Source of the DNA: Hedera helix
Taxonomy: Eukaryota > Streptophyta > Magnoliopsida > Apiales > Araliaceae
NCBI GenBank assembly: GCA_947179155.2
Contig: OX359273.1
Location: 45,575,523-45,639,522 of the forward strand
Reading direction: 5' to 3'
Length of the DNA: 64,000 nt
Below, one piece after another: positions 13,151 to 23,974 of the stretch. A program made the translations under genes and the position numbers. Positions within the stretch are counted from its first letter, which is position 1. Every line of letters begins with the position of its first letter. The notes beneath the pieces are model-generated. The model was not told the DNA's origin. It saw only the letters and a program-made list of their open reading frames with translations, and made no database searches.

Positions 13151-14047
13151 CTTGGGCATAGTTTTGTTTGTATAGATATAAGATTGTAGATTTGTCGATA
13201 AATTGAGATGCCGGATGCAGATCCCCTATTTTATTAAATGTAAGTGGGTAATCAATCACTGCTTCTCCCAGTTGTTTTTCCTTCCACCGACATAAATACT
13301 TCTTTTTTTCCGTATATAAGCGTATATTTTTTCATCATCTATTGAATCTATCTATACCATATTTAATTAAATTAAATAGATAATTTAGTTTATTTTCTTT
13401 TTTGTTTAGTTTGACCTTTTGACTTTGATTTTCTTTTCTACTTCGACTTTTAAAAAAAAAAAATTAAGTCAATTTTTATTATATATCAATTCAAATTAAA
13501 AAATAAAATTAATATAATAATTATAGAAAAACAAAAATTAATAATATAGTTTTATAAGAAAACAATCAAATTTATTTATCTATAATTAATAATTTATAGT
13601 ATATACTCTATTTGTCTATACTATAATTAAATAAATAATTTAGTTCATCCTCTTTTTTTGTTTATTTGCTTCAACTATTGATTTTTCTTACATCAAGTCA
13701 ACTTTATTATTTATCAATTGAAATTATAAATTGAAAAAAGTTTCATAGTTTTAGAAGGAAATAATAATTAATAATATAATTTTATAAGAAAGCAAACAAA
13801 ATAAAATTATCCTAAATAATATTATATTGTTATTTTTGTAAGACTCTAACTTTTATGAAATACAAATTTAATTTTTCTTTATATATTTTCTTCTGAATAC
13901 GGTAAATGAATAAATTGATAAAAGTAAAAATTAATGAATGTTTGTACAAATTTTATCTTATTGAATAATATTCATTTTGTCGGGGAATATTCGATTCGTA
14001 CGACAGCGTCGAAATAACCAAATATTGGAAGACACCCACAACGAATT
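13151..14047. other. AT-rich intergenic DNA left of retrotransposon
   Basis: No gene is visible. The stretch contains two copies of an AT-rich repeat (annotated separately). A short stretch of normal GC content (13980-14047, with TCGGGG and ACGACAGCGTCG) lies immediately left of the LTR. Confidence 0.5.
13340..13810 (+). repeat. AT-rich repeat, two copies (family also at 32.1-32.5 kb)
   Basis: Two diverged units start near 13350 and 13615, a period of about 265 bp. They share blocks such as CTATACTATAATTAAATAAA, ATAATTTAGTT, TTTGACTTT and ATTAATAATATA. Related units in the same orientation lie near 32090 and 32325, on the other side of the retrotransposon cluster. The family is not recognised. 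Confidence 0.55.
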
Positions 14048-17000
14048 TGTAATGTCCTAGAATTTTCACATCTTTATTAATTAAATTATTAATTTAATTT
14101 CCAACGAGTTAGTTTTATGAGATTATTTAAATCTTTTTATGTGATTAATTAATTATGTGATTAAATAATTATGTAATTAATTACTAAAATTAATTAAAGG
14201 AGGTCACTAATATGTTATTAAATTAGTGAACAAACCCTAAAGTTTTAATATCAAAATAATTGATAAGTTTCCTATTAATTAAATATTCAATTAAATTGAA
14301 TATAATGAGTGAATTAAATATAATAAATTAATTAATATGATTATTAATTAATGCAAATAATGTGAAATATTAATAATAATATTTATTAGTCCATTTAGTA
14401 ATTTAATACTTATGGGTTAGAATATTTAATTATTTATTCAATCTAATTATTTATTTAATCATGGATTGAATAATTAATGTGTAAATTATTAAATTAGCCC
14501 AACATGGGTCAATTAGTAGCCCAAGTGGAGAATAATAAAATTTGACAATTTAGTAGCCCAAACAATTTAATAGAAGCCCAATTGGTATTTTAAATTAAAG
14601 CCCAATGATTGGCCCACTTGGAAAAACAATTAAATAACTATTAATTATTTAAAAAAGTGGAAAGTGACTCTCAATTTGGGACAAGTAGATGATCAGCCGA
14701 CCATGTGCTTGGGAGGAGAGAGAAAATGAGTTTTTTTTTATTTTCTTTTATTTTTCATTTAATTAATATTAGGTTGCTTGTTTTGATTTTTGGGAAAGTC
14801 TTTTCCCACAAAATCCTCACCAACTAAGTATGGACTAGCTTTCTTGTGTAAGCTTCATTGCTATCTCATGATGGTAATTTTGATAGATATATATTTTATA
14901 TATATCCAATTTTGGAGCTTAAGTGAGTCATTTCTTCTTCTTCCATTTTCCAAGCTAGAGAGAGTTTGAGAGCAAAATATTTTGAGAGAGAGCAAGAGAA
15001 GGAGAAGGAGTGCTAAGCTAGTGCATGTCATCTTCTTTCATCACCTACTTTGGAAGAAAAAGAAAGATAGCCATTAAATCAAGGTAATGGTTATTCTAAA
15101 TCTAAGTTTTATTTTTAAATTAAATAATCATCATGCTTGTATAAACATATTAATATAGTTATTAATGTGTAGAGGTAATATTTATGCCATGCTTGAGTTT
15201 AATATGTTTGATTTGTATTTTGGTATATTTATATGCTAAAATATGTATTTAATAGTGTATAATCAAGTCTTGAAATATATGACCAAAAATATTTTTGTAA
15301 AACTTAGATTTGATGTTCTAATATTATAGAACATTAAATCATGAGAAAAACAAAGTTTGAATCACTCAAAATGGAGTTATACACAAAAAGTTATGATTTA
15401 TAGTAGTTTATGTGATGTAAAAATTTTTATAAAAAAATATGTTATTAAATCATGAAAAATTAATTTTTTCATGTTATAAATTAATATAAGGTGATTGGCA
15501 ATTTTTTTGGATTTTTATTGTGAAGTTAAAGATTTATTGAAGGTATAATTTTTGTTAAAAATGTACTGTTCACAATCTGCCGGAAATAAAAAAAAAAAAA
15601 AAAAAAGCATTGTCCGCGCAATGCGCGCGTGCCACTGTTCACCGACGAAGCGGAGCCAAACGACGTCGTTTGGCGACAGCGGAAATATTACTCCGCGCGT
15701 TATGCGCGGAAGCCGTTTCCGACCTTTCCAAAACGGCGCCGTTTTTAGTCCGAAAATATTTACACACGCGCCATGCGCGGTAGAAATTTTTCTGGCGAAA
15801 TTACGCTTATGCCCCTCCGTGTTTTTCTTGCCGAAATTACTTTTCTGCCCTCGGATCAGTTTTCAACTTAATTACAGAATTGCCATCGGTCCGGTTTTTC
15901 AACTTATTTACGAAAATGCCATTCGGGTAAATTTAAATTAATTTAAATATTTGAAAATTAATTTAAAATTATAACAAAAATAATAATAATACAAAATAAT
16001 ATTGGAGAGGTTATTTTTCAGTAAGTTTAATATTTAAATATTAATCTAGTTAGCTAAACCATGGTTAAGTTAAATAAATTATTATTATTTATTATTTAAA
16101 ATACTAATAATAAATAAAGGTAATAAATTAGCAATTATTATTTAATTCCTATTAAATAATAAGTAAAGAGAGATAAAATTTATAAATTAATTATTTATTA
16201 TTTAAATATTATTAAATAATAAATAAGGATAATTAAGTAATTAATTATTATTTATTTAGTATTAAATAACGATTAATGGAAACTAAGTTATTAGATTAAT
16301 AATTTATTATTTAATTTAAATAATAAATAAGAATGAATTGATTATTATTTAACCTTAAATAATAATTAAAATTAATTAAGTAATTAATTATTATTTAATT
16401 GACATTAAATAATAATTAAAGAGGATTAAAATTAGTAAACTATTATTTAATTTCCTTAAATTAAATAATAAGTAAGGGTAATTACTTAGTTAATTATTGG
16501 TTGATTAATATTAAATTAAAGAAGGTTAAAATTAAGTCAATAATTATTTATTATTTAATTATAATTAAATAATAATTAAGTACAATTAGTTATTATTTAT
16601 TTTAAATAATAACTAGAGTTAATTAATTAATTTCTATTTAATCAAGATTAAATAGTAATTAAAAAGATATTGAGTTAATAAAATAAATTGAATTTAATTA
16701 AACAATTATAATAAGTTGTTTAAAGGTTTAATAAGTGTCCAACACTTAAGAAAAATATTTTCTAACTTATTAAATTATTAACCTAAGATGATTAAGGGTT
16801 TATAAGGTTAATAATATTGTTTTGACTAATGTAAATTATGTGTTAGTACTTATATGTGGTAAATAAGTTCATTGTTAAGCGTATAGTTATGCAAATACGC
16901 CGTACTAATTATTAGACCGACTTTATTAAATGTTAGGTCTTTCAAAGCAAGTTAGTTAAAGCTAGACAATTATTGTAGCTGAGCAGACAGGCAAGTTCTC

Positions 17001-17951
17001 TAACCCTACTCAATTATTATCGTTGAACAAGTTTCCATACTTGTATTTATTGTTAAAGCTTGAAGTGGTTTAATTATTTAAAATTATTCCACATCCATAT
17101 TGTTTATAAAATCGCACTTAGTGCATTTGAAGCTTGTTAGTTCTTGATTCATGAACTGTATTAAAAATGTCTGAAGCTAATAGTTCAGCTAGACATTGCG
17201 TTTCTAAATTCAATAACTTGAATACTTTTAAAAGCTTATCCAAACCATTGTTGGGTGCGGATTTTCTTATATTAAGTCTGAGAATTGAACAACCCTAAAT
17301 TAGGGGATTTTGTGTCGGGAAACCGACTTTGGGCGCCAGTGACTAAATGTAATGCATATACAGCGGGTTGAATAGGCTGATCCCCTTGAAAACCAAACAA
17401 CTCAAAGGGTCAGAGGAAACTCTATTATACCCTAGTTAGTTCAGGGTCCTTAGAGACCACTCAGCATTTTAAGATTCAAATATTCTGTTTATTAAAATTT
17501 GAATCCTGTTTCATTCACAATTGTTATATCTATTGTTGAACCATTGATGATCTTTCCCATTCATTCATGATATATTAAATCTATATGATTGTTATAAACT
17601 TGCTGAGCAAACTAGTTGCTCATTCTTGCTATATCATGAACCATTTTTCAGATAATCCTGATTGCTCCAGGAAGGATAAGGGAAAAGGAAAGGCCAAAGC
17701 TTAAGTAGCTTATGCATGCTAGTTAGATCTTTATTTATGTATTTACGGTTGTTAAACCTTTTGTAATTCCTTATGATAGGAACTGTTTTTATGTTAAGGT
17801 TGATAGACCCTGGTATTGTAACCTTTTGAAGGGAACCAATATGTATTATTCCGCGATATTTAAATGCAATGTATGTATTTAATTGTTAGTAATGTGTTGA
17901 ATAGTGAGAACCAAACTCGAGGTTATGGAACCCGGATTTGGGGTCGTCACA
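14048..17951 (+). mobile_element. 5' LTR of Tekay/Del-type gypsy retrotransposon
   Basis: The LTR starts TGTAATGTCC and ends GGTCGTCACA, giving the usual TG...CA ends, and is about 3.9 kb. Its partner is at 23975-27900, almost identical over the stretches compared. It is followed at once by a primer-binding site. Inside are a very AT-rich zone (about 14050-14700), a TATA-like run at about 14886-14905, a CpG-rich palindrome island (15606-15910) and a long array of AATAAT/ATTATT inverted units (about 15970-16720). A 129-residue open frame at 15552-15941 has no recognised domain and is probably chance. Confidence 0.93.
15606..15910. repeat. CpG-rich palindrome island inside LTR
   Basis: A GC-rich island lies inside the AT-rich LTR. 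Perfect palindromes are CCAAACGACGTCGTTTGG (15656-15673) and AAAACGGCGCCGTTTT (15730-15745). Imperfect ones include CGCGCAATGCGCGCG (about 15616-15630), TCCGCGC...GCGCGGA (15692-15710) and CGCGCCATGCGCGG (about 15767-15780). The same island recurs in the second LTR at about 25556-25860. Function is unknown. Confidence 0.8.
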
Positions 17952-17954
17952 GGT

Positions 17955-17967
17955 TGGTATCAGAGCC
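17955..17967 (+). other. primer-binding site (initiator tRNA-Met type)
   Basis: TGGTATCAGAGCC starts three bases after the LTR end at 17951. It is the standard plant LTR-retrotransposon primer site, complementary to the 3' end of initiator methionine tRNA, where minus-strand DNA synthesis is primed. A second copy is at 27904-27916. Confidence 0.9.
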
Positions 17968-18162
17968 GTAGGTTAGAAACGTTAGGATTTGCGAAACCTA
18001 AGTTATAACCTTAGTATTAAACTCATATCGAGTGCGTTAGGGGATGAATCGCGGAGATTCATCATGTTGTGTATTTTGGAGATGGATTGAGAAAATCCAT
18101 CGAGCCGAGATGTACATGATAAAATATCATTTCATTTCATCAATGAATATATTTTATTGCTG

Positions 18163-18194
18163 TACTAACGTGTGTTATTGTTTTATGATATAGG
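18163..18194 (+). promoter_or_regulatory. probable 3' splice site before the extra ORF
   Basis: TACTAAC (18163-18169) is followed by a T-rich tract and AG at 18192-18193, with the ATG of the coiled-coil ORF one base later. TACTAAC is the ideal branch-point consensus. Use in splicing is inferred. Confidence 0.45.
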
Positions 18195-19043
18195 ATGGCA
18201 GAGATCGGACAGTCGAGTCGCATTGCTGAGGAGGACTATATTGATATCCATATGGATACTGCACAGCCGCTGGTGGCTGCACCCGTAGAGGAGCCAGAGT
18301 CAGATCCTGAGGAGGGGGATCGAGTGGAGCCCGTCTGGGGCGGAGTCATGAGGCCTTACAGTGAGGATGAGGCAGAGTCAGAGGAGTCTGAGGAGGAGGA
18401 GTCAGCTGATGGCATGGGCACCACTGCCGCTGACATCATAGAGGGACTGACCGATAGGAACGAGGGGCTGGAGGCAAGGGTCCAGCATCTAGAGGAGCAG
18501 AATCTGACCCACCAGCACATGGAGGATCAGTATAGGGATGCGGCTTACCAGTTCTCTGGCGAGAACACAGAGCTGAAGGAGAGGATAGTAGGACTGGAGG
18601 ATCAGGTACAGGAGTACGAGGATTCGGTGGAGCACTTTGCAGTGCTGACACATCAGCTGGTAGATCAGGATGTGGAGCTGCAGGCTAAGTTAGCAGTAGC
18701 TGAGACTAGGTTAGCCGAGGCTGAGCTGAAGGTTCAGGCAGAGAAGGCCGCCATCCATGCACACTGGCAGGAGGCGATAGAGGACCGTATTGAGATGGAG
18801 AGACAGCGGGATGCCGCTTATGGACAGATAATTGAGCTAGAGGAGGAGGTCCGCGAGAAGCGGGTGAGGACGGATAGACTTAGCTACGTCTACCGATCTT
18901 CATATGGTAGGCTTCAGAGCAGGGTGCACTACTACCCAGCTGAGGAGGGCCAGTCTATGCACACCATCAGCAGGAGTGTGGTGATGGCCATCGGGGATGA
19001 GGAGTATGACGACGCGATCCGTAGGGGGATGCGCATTCAGTAG
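18195..19043 (+). CDS. extra coiled-coil ORF upstream of gag (282 aa)
   Basis: A complete ORF of 282 codons lies between the primer-binding site and gag. Residues 1-75 are acidic and low-complexity (runs of E, D and S). About 80-225 is a long predicted coiled coil, with heptad-like leucines (GLEARVQHLEEQN, ELKERIVGLEDQVQEYEDS, LAVAETRLAEAELKVQ). The tail is basic and Tyr/Ser-rich and ends RRGMRIQ. It matches no gag, protease or pol domain. GC content is clearly higher than in the flanks. The ATG at 18195 is preceded by TATAG|G, with a perfect TACTAAC at 18163-18169, so it may be reached by splicing from a leader. The function is unknown; accessory ORFs before gag are known in some plant gypsy lineages. 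An intact second copy is at 28144-28992. Confidence 0.8.
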   Translation: MAEIGQSSRIAEEDYIDIHMDTAQPLVAAPVEEPESDPEEGDRVEPVWGGVMRPYSEDEAESEESEEEESADGMGTTAADIIEGLTDRNEGLEARVQHLEEQNLTHQHMEDQYRDAAYQFSGENTELKERIVGLEDQVQEYEDSVEHFAVLTHQLVDQDVELQAKLAVAETRLAEAELKVQAEKAAIHAHWQEAIEDRIEMERQRDAAYGQIIELEEEVREKRVRTDRLSYVYRSSYGRLQSRVHYYPAEEGQSMHTISRSVVMAIGDEEYDDAIRRGMRIQ

Positions 19044-19394
19044 TAGTAGTAGTTGTTTTCTAATTTCGTATGTAAATAGATGCAGTAAAACCCAACTTTT
19101 GTTTTATTAGAGGGTTAATATGTCACTAAATCCCAACTCTAGGAAGTTGTAGGATATGTCAGATCCCATCTTTTGTAGCTTCTCTGGGATAGAAGCATTT
19201 ATAGCAGTATGCTTTTGATGTAAAGTGCTACGCACTACTGTTTTAGCATATAAATATAAATGCAGTCAAATTTATGTTATATGCGTGTTGAAATAATTAC
19301 TTGTATGTTAGCTAAACATTGCCTAAGATACAAAATAATGAAATGAAAAAGATGTAATAAGTATAATAATGTAAATTTTTGTTTATAACAGAAA
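19044..19394 (+). other. spacer between extra ORF and gag, with acceptor-like end
   Basis: This 351-bp AT-rich spacer has in-frame stops right after the first ORF. It ends in a T-rich stretch and ATAACAG (AG at 19390-19391), four bases before the gag ATG at 19395, which looks like a splice acceptor. A CTAAAC at about 19311 could be a branch point but is rather far upstream. Confidence 0.4.
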
Positions 19395-21182
19395 ATGCCG
19401 CCACGTAGACAACCACCAAGGAACCAGGGGGTAGAGGAATCAGTTAACAATGACGAGGGGGGACACAACGTAGACCCTATGCAAAACTTCGTCGACATGC
19501 TAGCTGAGGCAATGCAACACAGACACCCTGTTGTAGCAAATCCACCACCACCACCACCAACTCAGTTGGCAAATTTCAAAGATTTTAAAGCGGTGGGACC
19601 GCCAGAGTTTAGGGGAACGTCGGACCCGATAGAGGCCCAGTCTTGGATAAAGGAGATAGAGAAGGCGTTTGTTATCGCAAGAGTAGCTGAGGAGCAAAAG
19701 ACAGTTTTTGCTACCTACATGATGAAGGGCGAAGCCAATTTCTGGTGGGAAGCCAATCAGAATAGGGCTGGGGATGGTGTGGTGCCCTGGACAAAATTTA
19801 AGGAAATATTCGACGAGAATTATTTCCCGAAAAGTATGAAAAGTAGGATGGAGGTAAGGTTTCTAGAACTGAAACAGGAGAACATGTCGGTACCGGAGTA
19901 CGCGGCAAAATTTAATGAGCTGGCCAGGTTCGCTCCACATCAGGTAGACACGGAGGAACGCAAGGCCAGGAGGTTCGAGAATGGATTGAGACCTTGGATA
20001 TTCAACAAGGTAGCAGTACTGCAGATTGACTCGTTCGCAACTTTGTTGGAGAAGTCAATCATTGCTGAAGGTGGAAGCGACGCGTTGACCAAGTTTAACC
20101 AGGAGAGAAACAAGAAGAACAATGAAGGGGGAAGCAAGAACAGTAACAGTGGAGGCAATAATAATAATAACAGTAATAAGCGTAAATGGGACAACAACAG
20201 TAACGACAAGAGCTCGGGGAATCAACAAGGAAGTGTTCAGAAAAAGCCAGCATGCAATATATGTGGGAAGAACCACTTCGGGGAGTGCAGGAAAGGGAAG
20301 AATACATGTTACAATTGTGGTCAGGTGGGACATATTTCTCCAAATTGTCCCCTCCCAAAGAAAGGGAGATGCTTTTCTTGCGGAGCATCTGACCACCTGA
20401 TAAAGGATTGCCCCAAGAAGAAGAATGACGGGGGTAGCGGCTACAAGGGCAATAACAGCAGATTGGCTATCGGGGGACCGGTACCACAGAACAAGCCGAC
20501 AGCCCGGACGTTCAACATGACGGTGCAAGATGCAGTGGGGTCAAAAGACGTGGTGTCAGGTATTATTCCGATCAATAATATAAATGCATATGTATTGTTT
20601 GATTCGGGTGCTACCTGTTCATTTGTGTCTGATGATTTCGCTAGACGATTAGAGTTGCCTAGGGACAAACTAGAAAACTCAATGAACATAGAAGTTGCTA
20701 ATAAAGAAGTGATTCCGGTAGAGTACATACATAGAAATTGTTGTGCTGAAATCAGGGGTCAGAAATTAAATGTGAATCTAATTCCAATACGTCTGGGGGA
20801 ATTTGATGTAATACTTGGGATGGATTGGTTGTTTAACCACGGGGCGATAATTGATTGTCAGAAGAAGTGCATACACCTTAAGACACCAAATAAGTCTAAG
20901 GTCGTATTTTATGGCAGCAAATCGTCAAGACAGTCTTCTTGTCTGACGATGATGCAGGCCAAGAAATTATTGAAGAAAGGTTGTGTAGGGTATTTGGCTC
21001 ATGTGGTTGACACACAAGTGGTGAGTCCCGAGATGGAGCAAATACCAGTAGTTAGGGAGTTTACGGATGTTTTTCCAGATGTACTGCCGGGTTTACCGCC
21101 GGACAGGGAGATAGAATTCGTGATTGATTTAGTACCGGGGACAGCACCGATATCGAAAGCACCATATAGATGGCTCCGGTAG
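19395..21182 (+). pseudogene. gag-protease ORF of gypsy element, frameshifted before RT
   Basis: Open frame of 595 residues encoding the capsid/nucleocapsid and the start of the polyprotein. Residues about 55-235 are the retrotransposon gag domain. A linker rich in N, S and K follows. Three CCHC zinc knuckles (about 287-340: CNICGKNHFGEC, CYNCGQVGHISPNC, CFSCGASDHLIKDC) would bind element RNA. The aspartic protease active site is DSGA at D403. The reading frame then shifts near 21170 because one base is missing, and ends in an unrelated WLR stop. The reverse transcriptase continues in another frame from 21170. Gag and protease look intact; the break removes pol from the polyprotein. Confidence 0.9.
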
Positions 21183-21502
21183 AACTAAAGGAATTGATGG
21201 TGCAATTGCAGGAGTTGTTAGACAATAAGTACATTCAGCCAAGTGTTTCTCCATGGGGAGCACCGGTGCTGTTTGTAAAGAAGAAGGATGGATCGATGAG
21301 ATTGTGTATGGATTATAGAGAGCTGAATAAGGTGACAATTAAGAACAAGTACCCGTTACCAAGAATTGACGATCTTTTCGATCAATTGAAAGGGGCGAAG
21401 TACTTTTCAAAGATTGACTTAAGGACTGGTTATCATCAGTTGAAAGTCAGGAAGGAGGATATACCCAAGACGGCATTCAGAACTCGATATGGGCATTATT
21501 AG
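21170..21502 (+). pseudogene. pol fragment: reverse transcriptase N-terminal part
   Basis: Frame-shifted continuation of the polyprotein. It contains the RT start (SPWGAPVLFVKKKDGSMR, MDYRELNK, KNKYPLPRIDDLFDQL and YFSKIDLRTGYHQ). It ends at an in-frame TAG (21500-21502) inside the conserved block before MSFGLTNAP, so this copy cannot make full RT. The next frame-compatible segment starts at 21509. Confidence 0.9.
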
Positions 21503-21508
21503 TTTCTG

Positions 21509-23926
21509 GTGATGTCGTTTGGACTAACGAATGCGCCAGCCGCATTTATGGACATGATGAACAGAATATTCAAGCAATACTTGGATAAATTTGTAGTCGT
21601 GTTCATTGACGATATTTTGGTGTATTCCAAAACGGAGAAAGAGCATGCTGAACACCTAAGATTGGTGTTGGAGATTTTACGGAAGGAGCGGTTGTACGCT
21701 AAGTTTTCAAAGTGTGAATTCTGGTTGGAAAAAGTTCAATTTTTAGGTCATGTTATTGACAAGGAGGGAGTTTCGGTTGATCCGGCGAAGGTTGAATCGG
21801 TAATGAATTGGGAACAACCAAGGACGCCGACAGAAGTAAGAAGTTTCTTAGGGTTAGCGGGTTACTATCGGAGGTTCATTCAAGACTTCTCAAAGATAGC
21901 AACACCGTTGACCAACTTAACAAGAAAGACGGTGAAATACGTGTGGACGGAGAAGTGTGAGGAAAGTTTTCAGGAGTTAAAGAAAAGACTTAGTGAAGCA
22001 CCTGTATTGACCTTACCAGACGATACAGGAGGCTTTACGGTCTACAGTGATGCATCGCACAAGGGACTTGGCTGTGTGCTTATGCAAAATGGCAAAGTCG
22101 TTGCGTATGCGTCCAGGCAATTAAAAGATTATGAGAAGGGATATCCTACCCACGACTTGGAATTGGCAGCGGTAGTATTTGCCCTTAAAATTTGGAGACA
22201 TTATCTGTACGGAGAAAAATGTGAGATATTCACAGACCATAAGAGTCTGAAGTATATCTTCACACAGAAGGAGTTGAATATGAGGCAACGGAGATGGTTG
22301 GAATTGATCAAAGATTATGATTGTGAAATTCTATATCATCCCGGCAAGGCCAACGTAGTAGCGGATGCTCTGAGTAGAAAGAGCAGGGAGAAATTGTTCA
22401 TATTGACAGATCAAGAACAATTGGTTCAAGAGATGGCTCGAATGGAGTTGGAAGTGAGAAGTCCAAACGAGTCAATAGAAGTCGAGGTGAGCCCAACCTT
22501 GTTAGATAGGGTGAAAGAGGCTCAAGACAAAGATGAGGAATGTGACAGAATCCGGAAGAGGATGACCGATGGAGAAGAGGTCAAGTTTAAAATTGATAGC
22601 ATGGGATTGCTAAGATTTGAAAATCGTGTTTGGGTCCCGCTAGTGCCTGAATTACGAGAGGAAATTTTGCAAGAGGCCCACAGTACGAGATACTCGATAC
22701 ATCCGGGGAGTACGAAGATGTATCAAGATCTACGTCAGCATTTTTGGTGGCCAAATTTAAAAAGGGAGGTTGCAGAATGTGTCAGCCGATGCCTAACTTG
22801 TCAAAGGGTAAAGGCCGAACATCAGAGACCAAGTGGATTGTTACAGCCGTTAGAAATTCCTGAGTGGAAATGGGAGCATATCACAATGGATTTCGTGGTA
22901 GGACTTCCAGCAACACAGAAGGGATATGACGCAATTTGGGTGATTGTGGATCGGCTAACAAAGTCAGCGCACTTTTTGCCGATCAAGATTAGGTTCAGTT
23001 TGGATCAGTTGTCCAAATTGTACATCAAAGAGATAGTTTCAAGACATGGGGTGCCGGTATCGATTGTGTCAGACAGAGATCCGCGCTTCACGTCAAAATT
23101 TTGGAGAAGTCTTCAGGAGAGATTGGGGACACAGTTGAGAATGAGTACAGCGTATCATCCGCAGACCGATGGGCAAAGTGAGAGAACAATTCAAACATTG
23201 GAAGATATGCTCAGGGCCTGCGTGATGGATTTCAAGGGCAGTTGGGAAATCCATCTACCACTAGTTGAGTTTGCATACAACAACAGTTATCATGCGAGCA
23301 TAGGTATGCCGCCTTACGAAGCTTTATATGGCAGAAAATGCAGAACACCTCTATGTTGGGATGAGGTAGGAGAACGCCGACTGTTGGGGCCAGAATTGGT
23401 TCAACAGACGGTAGAAATTATCAAGGTAATAAGAGCTCGGCTAGTAGCAGCTCAAGACCGTCAAAAGAAATACGCCGATTTACATCGACAGAAACGAGAC
23501 TTCGAGGTGGGGAGTTTTGTGTTCATTAAGGTATCTCCCTGGAAAGGGAAGATCAGGTTTGGAAAGAAGGGGAAATTGAGTCCAAGGTTCATAGGACCGT
23601 TCGAAATATTGAGAAGAGTGGGTGAAGTAGCATACGAGGTAGCTTTACCTCCTGAATTGGAACATATTCACAATGTGTTTCACGTGTCAGTATTGCGGCC
23701 ATACAAACCAGACTACAAGCACGTTATCTCCTATGAACCAATTCAAGTCGGGAAGGACTTATCATATGAAGAAGTTCCTGTTCAGATACTCGATAGGAAG
23801 GAACAGAAACTGAGAAATAAGATAATTCATTCTGTCAAAGTACTTTGGAGGAATCACGCCATTGAAGAATCTACGTGGGAATTAGAGGAGGAAATGAGGG
23901 CAAATTACCCGTTTTTATTTGAGTAA
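21509..23926 (+). pseudogene. pol fragment: RT, RNase H, integrase, chromodomain
   Basis: Open frame of 805 residues in the same frame as the preceding fragment, after the nonsense codon. Domains in order: the rest of RT with the catalytic FIDDILVYSK (about 30-40); RNase H (TVYSDASHKGLGCVL, TDHKSLKYI); an integrase zinc-binding region (HSTRYSIHPGSTKMYQDL, CLTCQRVKAEHQ); the integrase core (TMDFVVGLP, IVSDRDPRFTSKFW, AYHPQTDGQSERT); and a C-terminal chromodomain-like tail (about 745-805, VKVLWRNH, STWELEEEM, YPFLF). Pol order and tail place the element in the chromovirus branch of Ty3/gypsy, Tekay/Del lineage, consistent with the very long LTRs. Integrity after the stop suggests that the two breaks are recent. 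Confidence 0.9.
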
Positions 23927-23961
23927 CCTTATTTTTACAATTCCGAGGACGGAATTTTTAT

Positions 23962-23974
23962 AAGGAGGGGAGAA
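23962..23974 (+). other. polypurine tract
   Basis: AAGGAGGGGAGAA directly precedes the second LTR (TG at 23975). It is the plus-strand priming site of an LTR retrotransposon. Confidence 0.85.

Noticed and set aside
15552..15941. 129-codon open frame in both LTRs
   Set aside because: Its presence twice only reflects LTR identity. It lies over the palindrome island, starts with a lysine run from a poly-A tract and has no known domain.
20055..20528. minus-strand open frames over gag
   Set aside because: These are shadows of the gag coding sequence; gag itself carries clear zinc knuckles and protease motifs.
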